A DNA stretch of 6,046 nucleotides from an uncultured Paenibacillaceae bacterium. GTDB lineage: Bacteria; Bacillota; Bacilli; Paenibacillales; CALAME01. Below are positions 1 through 3,411 of this stretch, piece by piece. The stretch spans positions 1 through 6,046 of the forward strand of contig CALKAN010000370.1 in NCBI GenBank assembly GCA_937983035.1, written 5' to 3'. Position 1 is the stretch's first letter, and the number at the start of each line of letters is the position of its first letter. Made by a program: the position numbers and the translations under genes. Under the pieces are notes generated by a model, which saw only the letters and a list, made by a program, of their open reading frames with translations, made no database searches and was not told where the DNA came from.

Positions 1-33
1 TTGCTCGTGAATATGTAAACATGATTCGTGCCA

Positions 34-426
34 TTATCCGTTATTCATGCTTCTTTCGGCGTTCATGCTTCTCTCCGCGCGAATGAAGGCGACGAACCGC
101 TTCGCTTCTTCGGGTGTCAATTCTCTTCCGTCGATCGTTAATGTAAATTTCTTCAAAAGATCCTGTTCAGACAGCTCCAGGCTTTCTACGAATTTCAACG
201 TAGCCCCGTCCAGCTGCGCAGTCGGATCATCCGTGCGACCCAATATATAATCGATCGTTACTTTGAAGTGATTAGCAATGCGGCTAAGCGTATCGAAATC
301 TGGTTCCCTGCGGTTTTGTTCATAATGGGAGAGAGCCGCTCGAGAAATCTTCAGTAATTTTGCCAGTTCTTCCTGGGTCAAATTACGTTTCTTTCTCAAT
401 TCCGCTATGCGGTCCCCGTATCTCAT
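34..426 (-). CDS. XRE-family helix-turn-helix transcriptional regulator
   Basis: A 130-aa DNA-binding regulator transcribed away from the flagellar genes. The N-terminal Cro/CI-type HTH spans about residues 5-62: LTQEELAKLLKIS forms the first two HTH helices, RAALSHYEQNRREP the recognition helix and turn, and FKVTIDYILGR closes the domain. The C-terminal half (about 65-130) is acidic then basic and ends in ELTPEEAKRFVAFIRAERSM, a tail I associate with small XRE regulators of Paenibacillus and Bacillus relatives; it may be for dimerization. An in-frame ATG also exists at 435, but its GAGGGGG ribosome binding site (436-442) abuts that codon. The ATG at 426 sits 9 nt from GGGGG and the protein then starts MRYGDRI, normal for the family, so I prefer it. 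The final residues are a duplicated AERSMN. Targets are unknown; autoregulation or control of the divergent fliW unit is inference from position. HTH assignment is near certain. Confidence 0.93.
   Translation of the reverse strand: MRYGDRIAELRKKRNLTQEELAKLLKISRAALSHYEQNRREPDFDTLSRIANHFKVTIDYILGRTDDPTAQLDGATLKFVESLELSEQDLLKKFTLTIDGRELTPEEAKRFVAFIRAERSMNAERSMNNG
44..79. repeat. 18-bp tandem duplication at the 3' end of the xre gene
   Basis: Two adjacent 18-bp units (44-61 and 62-79) both begin TTCATGCTTCT and differ at two positions. The duplication is in frame and yields AERSMNAERSMN at the protein C-terminus. It looks like a recent slippage duplication that added six residues before the stop. 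Confidence 0.9.
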
Positions 427-489
427 TTTTGACATCCCCCTCTAAAACGATGTTCATATTTTTATATAATAATCTTACTTCCGAAAAAA

Positions 490-535
490 GACATGCTGCG
501 ATACAAAATGGATCATTTCGACATGAAATGACATG
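490..535. repeat. Three helically phased GACATG repeats
   Basis: GACATG occurs at 490-495, 520-525 and 530-535, with start-to-start distances of 30 and 10 bp, so all copies face the same side of B-form DNA. The first copy overlaps the position where a -35 element for the xre promoter would fall. The middle copy sits inside CATTTC-GACAT-GAAATG (515-531), a 6-bp inverted repeat. This arrangement suggests an operator, possibly for the XRE protein itself; that assignment is inference. Confidence 0.45.
517..523 (-). promoter_or_regulatory. Candidate Spo0A box (0A box)
   Basis: TTCGACA on the plus strand reads TGTCGAA on the minus strand, an exact match to the core Spo0A box of Bacillus. A weaker AATGACA follows exactly 10 bp later (527-533), the usual spacing of tandem 0A boxes. 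It lies about 50 bp upstream of the proposed xre -10. A 7-bp match can occur by chance. Confidence 0.4.
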
Positions 536-629
536 GAAAATATGTGCAAAAATTGACCCGATAACCTTATATTACTGCATTTAGGAAAGAAATGAAAGGG
601 AATGGCTCTAATTATCTGGCTTGTATTAA

Positions 630-658
630 TTGACTTATTTCGACATCTATTTTACCAT
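630..658 (+). promoter_or_regulatory. Candidate sigma-A promoter for fliW-csrA with a Spo0A-like box in its spacer
   Basis: TTGACT (630-635, five of six consensus positions) and TACCAT (653-658, four of six) are separated by 17 nt. A second exact TTCGACA (TGTCGAA on the minus strand) occupies 639-645, inside the spacer, where a bound response regulator would block RNA polymerase. The predicted start lies about 100 nt upstream of fliW. Confidence 0.4.
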
Positions 659-763
659 AGATTCCGCTAAAACGATATGCAATTTTTACAAGATTTCGCA
701 AAAAATTGTTTTGTAAAGATTCGTTCATAATTGATGTAAAGCCATAATTTCCGAAGGGAAGTG

Positions 764-1222
764 ATGATCGACATGAAGAAGGCTGAGTCATTCGCTGAGG
801 GATTGGCCAAACGCGAGGAAGAAGATATTGTCCTATTTCGGCAAGGAGTGCCCGGTTTTGAACACCTAAAACGCTACGTTTTGTTCCGAATGGATGAGCA
901 GCTCCCTTTTTATTGCCTGCAGGCAGCAGATGAAGCTGCGGTGCAATTTTTGGTCGTGGATCCGTTTTTGTTTTATCCGCAATATGAATTTGAACTTTCT
1001 AAAACGGTGCAGTCGGAATTAAATATTCGCAGCGAAGACGATGTGCAAATATTTTGCATCGTGTCCGGGGCGGCCGATTTCAAGCGTGCAACACTGAATT
1101 TGATGGCTCCGATTGTTTTAAATGTGGAGACGAGAGACGCGCAGCAGGTAATTTTGCATGAGAGCAATTATAAGACGAAGCATCCGCTGTGGCCGGATCA
1201 GCCGAAGGGTGAAGAAGCTTGA
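764..1222 (+). CDS. fliW: Flagellar assembly factor FliW (CsrA antagonist)
   Basis: A cytoplasmic 152-aa protein that binds either flagellin or CsrA; when flagellin is depleted by secretion, free FliW binds CsrA and relieves repression of hag. Family landmarks are EEDIVLF then GVPGFEHLKRYVLF (28 on), PFYCLQAAD, the DPFLFYPQYEFEL block (from 66), NLMAPIVLN (112-120), and a C-terminal QQVILHESNYKTKH (YKTKH 136-140). The length is close to the roughly 143 aa of B. subtilis FliW. The extreme N-terminus (MIDMKKAESFAEGLAKR) departs from the usual YFGxIxV strand. Starts at GTG 761, ATG 764 and ATG 773 are possible; GAAGG (753-757) is 6 nt from ATG 764, so I chose that. csrA follows after 21 nt, indicating one transcript. 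FlgK and FlgL, which precede fliW in B. subtilis, are absent. Confidence 0.95.
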   Translation: MIDMKKAESFAEGLAKREEEDIVLFRQGVPGFEHLKRYVLFRMDEQLPFYCLQAADEAAVQFLVVDPFLFYPQYEFELSKTVQSELNIRSEDDVQIFCIVSGAADFKRATLNLMAPIVLNVETRDAQQVILHESNYKTKHPLWPDQPKGEEA

Positions 1223-1243
1223 ACGGAATAAGGAGGCCTGCTT

Positions 1244-1483
1244 ATGTTGGTATTGAGTCGTAAAAAAGGAGAATCCATCATGATCGGCAGCGACATTGAG
1301 CTTGTCGTTTTGGAAACGGCCGGCGATACTGTGCGAATCGGCATTAAAGCGCCTGCACAAGTGGAGATTCTTCGCAAAGAAGTATATGAGGCGATCCAGC
1401 AATCAAACCGGGAAGCAGCAGAACATCAGTGGTCAGCGGAAGAACTGAGACAGTGGATGGAGAAGATGAAGCCGAGAAAGTGA
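1244..1483 (+). CDS. csrA: Carbon storage regulator CsrA, RNA-binding translational repressor
   Basis: A homodimeric RNA-binding protein of 79 aa that recognises GGA in hairpin loops and blocks ribosome binding, in this lineage classically on the hag mRNA. The N-terminal MLVLSRKKGESIMIG is diagnostic. RNA-contacting residues expected from the family are present: L4, R6 and R44 within VEILRKEVYEAI. VRIGIKAP forms the core strand and turn. Residues after about 55 (SNREAAEHQWSAEELRQWMEKMKPRK) make a longer charged helical tail than in the 61-aa gamma-proteobacterial proteins; in Bacillus this region takes part in the FliW interface, which suits its partner next door. A perfect AAGGAGG (1230-1236) sits 7 nt before ATG. 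No strong terminator follows, so read-through toward hag is possible. Confidence 0.97.
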   Translation: MLVLSRKKGESIMIGSDIELVVLETAGDTVRIGIKAPAQVEILRKEVYEAIQQSNREAAEHQWSAEELRQWMEKMKPRK

Positions 1484-1500
1484 TTCATAAATATATGTTG

Positions 1501-1552
1501 TTTTTTGCAAAACTCGAACATTCATTTTTTTATTTTTTTGCAGAAAAACTAT
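1501..1552 (+). promoter_or_regulatory. A/T-tract UP-element-like region upstream of the hag promoter
   Basis: This stretch holds T6 (1501-1506), two T7 tracts (1525-1531 and 1533-1539) and A5 (1544-1548), directly upstream of the sigma-D -35 element. The B. subtilis hag promoter is known to need an upstream A/T-rich element for high flagellin output, so a similar role is likely. The small hairpin GTTTT-TTGC-AAAAC near 1500-1513 is too weak to count as a csrA terminator. Confidence 0.55.
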
Positions 1553-1579
1553 TAAAAAAATAAAATGGTCCTCCGATAA
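1553..1579 (+). promoter_or_regulatory. Sigma-D (sigma-28) promoter of hag
   Basis: TAAA (1553-1556), exactly 15 nt, then TCCGATAA (1572-1579). This matches the sigma-28 consensus TAAA-N15-GCCGATAA/T at every position but the first base of the -10. Transcription should start near 1585-1588, leaving a leader of about 92 nt before hag. It is the best promoter match in the window. Confidence 0.85.
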
Positions 1580-1588
1580 AATAAATAG

Positions 1589-1629
1589 CGGCCTGTTACA
1601 GGCAGGGCGGCCGACCTGTTCCGTAACAG
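1589..1629 (+). other. Competing hairpins in the hag 5' leader
   Basis: Mutually exclusive pairings exist: GCCTG 1591-1595 with CAGGC 1599-1603; CGGCC 1589-1593 with GGCCG 1609-1613; CTGTTAC 1593-1599 with GTAACAG 1623-1629; and CTGTT 1616-1620 with AACAG 1625-1629. The segment lies just upstream of the CsrA sites. A 5'-end stabilising structure or a conformational switch is plausible; neither is shown. Confidence 0.5.
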
Positions 1630-1637
1630 ACTAAAAC

Positions 1638-1651
1638 CCACAAGGATGTGG
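1638..1651 (+). promoter_or_regulatory. CsrA binding site 1 in the hag leader (GGA hairpin)
   Basis: A perfect 5-bp stem, CCACA (1638-1642) with TGTGG (1647-1651), presents AGGA (1643-1646) in the loop. ACAAGGATGT (1640-1649) matches the ACARGGAUGU core of the CsrA SELEX consensus at all ten positions. Its GGA is 22 nt upstream of the GGA of site 2, within the range one CsrA dimer can bridge. Confidence 0.85.
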
Positions 1652-1659
1652 AAGAACTA

Positions 1660-1673
1660 CTTCAAGGAGGAAG
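1660..1673 (+). promoter_or_regulatory. CsrA binding site 2 overlapping the hag Shine-Dalgarno
   Basis: CTTC (1660-1663) pairs with GAAG (1670-1673), leaving AAGGAG (1664-1669) in a six-base loop. The loop carries both the GGA core and most of the ribosome binding site AAGGAGG (1664-1670), 9 nt before the hag ATG. CsrA bound here would occlude the ribosome, as known for B. subtilis hag. Confidence 0.75.
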
Positions 1674-1679
1674 AAAACG

Positions 1680-2489
1680 ATGATTATTAACCACAACATT
1701 TCTGCGTTGAATACGCACCGCCAATTAGGCATCAACAACAACTCTGCTGCTAAAGCGATGGAAAAGCTTTCTTCAGGTCTTCGCATCAACCGCGCAGGCG
1801 ATGATGCTGCAGGCTTGGCGATTTCCGAAAAAATGCGCGCTCAAGTAAGAGGTTTGGAGCAAGCAAGCAGAAACGCTCAAGACGGTATTTCCTTGATCCA
1901 AACTGCTGAAGGTGCATTGACTGAGACTCATGCGATCCTGCAGCGGATGCGTGAACTGGCTGTTCAAGCTGCAACGGATACTTACAGCGATGACGACCGT
2001 GCGTTGCTGCAAGAAGAAATTGATGAGCTCGTAGATGAACTCGATCGCATTGCTAACAATACTGAATTTAACGGTGAAACGTTGCTTGACGGCAGTTTCA
2101 CAGGCAAAGTGATTCATATCGGAGCGAACAGCGGACAAACATTAGCCATTGAGTTTGGAGATATGACCAGCGGAACATTATTGTCTGCAACAGATTTGAG
2201 CACCCAAGCTAATGCAAATACATTGATTGATGCGATTGATACTGCCATTGAAACTGTATCTAAAGAAAGAGCTACGCTTGGTGCTTGGCAAAATAGATTA
2301 GAGCATACGATTAAAAACCTTGACAATACTGCAGAAAACTTGCAAGCTGCTGAGTCCAGAATCAGAGACACGGACATGGCGAAAGAAATGATGGAATTCA
2401 CTCGTGCCAACATTCTTAACCAAGCAGCTACTGCAATGTTGGCTCAAGCGAACCAACAGCCGCAAGGCGTTCTGCAACTGCTTCGTTAA
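1680..2489 (+). CDS. hag: Flagellin (Hag/FliC)
   Basis: The major filament subunit, 269 aa, exported by the flagellar type III system. The N-terminal D0/D1 domain (about 1-140) begins MIINHNISALNTHRQL and includes LRINRAGDDAAGLAISEKMR (34-53) and LQRMRELAVQ (87-96), the segment equivalent to the TLR5-recognised patch. A short middle (GKVIHIGANSGQTLAIEF and following, about 141-180) joins directly to the C-terminal D1/D0 helices (about 185-269), which end in AESRIRDTDMAKEMMEFTRANILNQAATAMLAQANQQPQGVLQLLR-type sequence. The variable outer D2/D3 domains are absent, as in the short flagellins of Bacillales. The C-terminal helices also bind FliS and FliW. It has its own sigma-D promoter, CsrA-controlled leader and terminator, so it is monocistronic. 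No cysteines are present. Confidence 0.98.
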   Translation: MIINHNISALNTHRQLGINNNSAAKAMEKLSSGLRINRAGDDAAGLAISEKMRAQVRGLEQASRNAQDGISLIQTAEGALTETHAILQRMRELAVQAATDTYSDDDRALLQEEIDELVDELDRIANNTEFNGETLLDGSFTGKVIHIGANSGQTLAIEFGDMTSGTLLSATDLSTQANANTLIDAIDTAIETVSKERATLGAWQNRLEHTIKNLDNTAENLQAAESRIRDTDMAKEMMEFTRANILNQAATAMLAQANQQPQGVLQLLR

Positions 2490-2511
2490 TTTGAACCCTC
2501 TTAAATTTTTC

Positions 2512-2548
2512 AAAAGACCGCAGATTTTGATCGCGGTCTTTTTTCTTT
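2512..2548 (+). terminator. Rho-independent terminator of hag
   Basis: AAAAGACCGC (2512-2521) and GCGGTCTTTT (2533-2542) form a perfect 10-bp stem with an 11-nt loop, followed by Ts to 2544 and CTTT. It begins 22 nt after the hag stop. Confidence 0.93.
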
Positions 2549-2946
2549 GCATTCGCATCTCATGCTGCAGCGCATCCTTTATTCACAGGGCGGCATTTTT
2601 GATGTTTCATGATTTCAATATAGTGTGAAAATGCATAAGAGTTGACATGCATGAAAGTCATTCAATTTTTGCAATATTATTTGCAATGCACTGTGCGTGT
2701 TCTATAACATTCCGCCTAATTTTTACCGATAAATCAAGTAAGTCAAACAAATCAATGGGCTGTCAGACGTTTGAAAAGCTTGGCCGTTTAAATCTTTGGC
2801 TGGATGGGACAGACGTGAGACTTGAACTGCTGAGAAGATGATGCCAGCCAGCGTTTTTTTGACGGATGCGTCATTGGATGCGTGCTTTGTTCAACTGTCT
2901 GAGGCTATTGATTGATTTAAAATTAGTGACGGAGGCAAGATGTCAG
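2549..2946 (+). promoter_or_regulatory. Intergenic region hag-flaG: promoters and leader, no convincing gene
   Basis: About 400 bp after the hag terminator. ACCGATAA (2725-2732) is a good sigma-D -10, but only TAAC (2705-2708) is near the -35 position and the spacing is one base long. An overlapping sigma-A candidate is TTGCAA (2681-2686), 16 nt, TATAAC (2703-2708). A perfect TTGACA (2642-2647) has no -10 at proper spacing. TTTGCAAT is repeated at 2668-2675 and 2680-2687, and CAGACGT at 2764-2770 and 2810-2816. Open frames here lack ribosome binding sites and family features. Confidence 0.5.
2796..2860 (+). terminator. Terminator-like hairpin with T7 in the flaG leader
   Basis: TTGGCTGG (2796-2803) can pair with CCAGCCAG (2844-2851; one G-U), followed after two bases by seven Ts (2854-2860). 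The loop of 40 nt is longer than in a standard terminator and may hold inner structure. It lies between the candidate flaG promoters and the flaG start, so it could attenuate transcription or end a short leader RNA. Activity is unproven. Confidence 0.35.
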
Positions 2947-3315
2947 ATGAATCCAAATATTTCTGTTGGAAATCATCGGGAAGTATCGCAAACGTTAACG
3001 AGACAATCATCTGCAGATCCGGTGAAACGCTCTGTGGTGGATACCGATAAATTGAAGCAGGCAGAACGGAGCGGCGAGACTTTTACAATCAGCGAAAAAC
3101 AACTGATTCAAGCGATTGAACAAGCGATCAAATCGATGCAAGGAAAGGAAACGCATTTGCAATTTTCAGTGCATGAGTCGACCAAGCAAATTATGGTAAA
3201 GGTCATTAACTCAGAAAACGATGAAGTCATTCGGGAAATTCCGCCAGAACATTCTTTAGACTTTTTGGCAAAAGTTTGGGAACGCGCGGGCTTGATCATT
3301 GATGAGAAGCGATGA
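2947..3315 (+). CDS. flaG: FlaG family flagellar protein
   Basis: A 122-aa homologue of FlaG (YvyC in B. subtilis, about 109 aa), a small protein encoded beside fliD whose loss alters filament length in some bacteria; its biochemical role is poorly defined. The first 45 residues are polar and probably disordered (MNPNISVGNHREVSQTLTRQ). A helical segment (about 50-66, KQLIQAIEQAIKSMQG) leads into the FlaG domain from residue 71: LQFSVHESTKQIMVKVI, then EVIREIPPE (93-101), the family signature, and LAKVWERAGLIIDEKR at the end. The frame is open back to 2866, but GGAGG (2931-2935) lies 11 nt before the ATG at 2947 and no site serves the upstream codons. A 10-bp inverted repeat spans its stop codon. 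It probably heads the flaG-fliD-fliS-fliT operon. Confidence 0.9.
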   Translation: MNPNISVGNHREVSQTLTRQSSADPVKRSVVDTDKLKQAERSGETFTISEKQLIQAIEQAIKSMQGKETHLQFSVHESTKQIMVKVINSENDEVIREIPPEHSLDFLAKVWERAGLIIDEKR

Positions 3316-3321
3316 TCAAGC
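3290..3321 (+). repeat. Perfect 10-bp inverted repeat across the flaG stop codon
   Basis: GCTTGATCAT (3290-3299) and ATGATCAAGC (3312-3321) are exact reverse complements around a 12-nt loop, with the stop TGA (3313-3315) in the right arm. No T-run follows, so it is not a standard terminator. An mRNA-stabilising or processing stem between flaG and fliD is a possibility. Confidence 0.6.
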
Positions 3322-3411
3322 AAGGAAGCGAAGCAGGCATCATCGTGAGCAGCATTAAGAAACTATTGCTCGAAAATATTTAAACGGCAGAAAGCAAGGA
3401 GGGATACATTA

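Larger units (their letters stand above)
427..763. promoter_or_regulatory. Divergent intergenic control region between xre and fliW
   Basis: About 330 bp of A/T-rich DNA without a convincing gene. On the minus side, TATTAT (466-471) or TATAAA (461-466) could be a -10 for xre, but no good -35 precedes it, as in activator-dependent promoters. On the plus side the best sigma-A candidate is TTGACT (630-635), 17 nt, TACCAT (653-658). A sigma-D-like CCCGATAA lies at 557-564 with a poor -35 (AAAA, 537-540). Further elements are two Spo0A-like boxes, phased GACATG copies, and inverted TTTACAA/TTGTAAA (685-691 and 711-717). None is confirmed. Confidence 0.5.

Noticed and set aside
733..748. GCCATAAT (741-748) as a sigma-D -10 for fliW
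   Set aside because: There is no TAAA about 15 nt upstream, and it would start transcription inside the ribosome binding site region.
1773..2138. Minus-strand frame opposite hag
   Set aside because: It is an antisense shadow of the strongly conserved flagellin N-terminal domain, with no ribosome binding site or family features.
2642..2680. Perfect TTGACA (2642-2647) with TATTAT (2675-2680) as a sigma-A promoter
   Set aside because: The spacing is 27 nt, far outside the 16-18 nt range, and no better -10 lies at the right distance.
2647..2841. 64-codon plus-strand frame in the hag-flaG gap
   Set aside because: It has no ribosome binding site and no recognisable family. It overlaps candidate promoters and part of the terminator-like hairpin, so it looks like a chance frame.
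2866..2946. N-terminal extension of flaG by 27 codons to ATG 2866
   Set aside because: The only good Shine-Dalgarno (GGAGG, 2931-2935) serves the ATG at 2947. The extension has no FlaG-like sequence and would start next to the T7 run.
2700..2946. Cyclic-di-GMP or other known riboswitch in the flaG leader
   Set aside because: I looked for conserved riboswitch core sequences, since clostridial flagellar operons use them, and saw none that match. Only the generic hairpin and T7 remain.
2940..3050. Out-of-frame ATG at 2940, 4 nt after GGAGG
   Set aside because: The frame is short (36 codons), has no homology I recognise and overlaps flaG; spacing to GGAGG is also tight. It might compete for ribosomes but is not a gene call.
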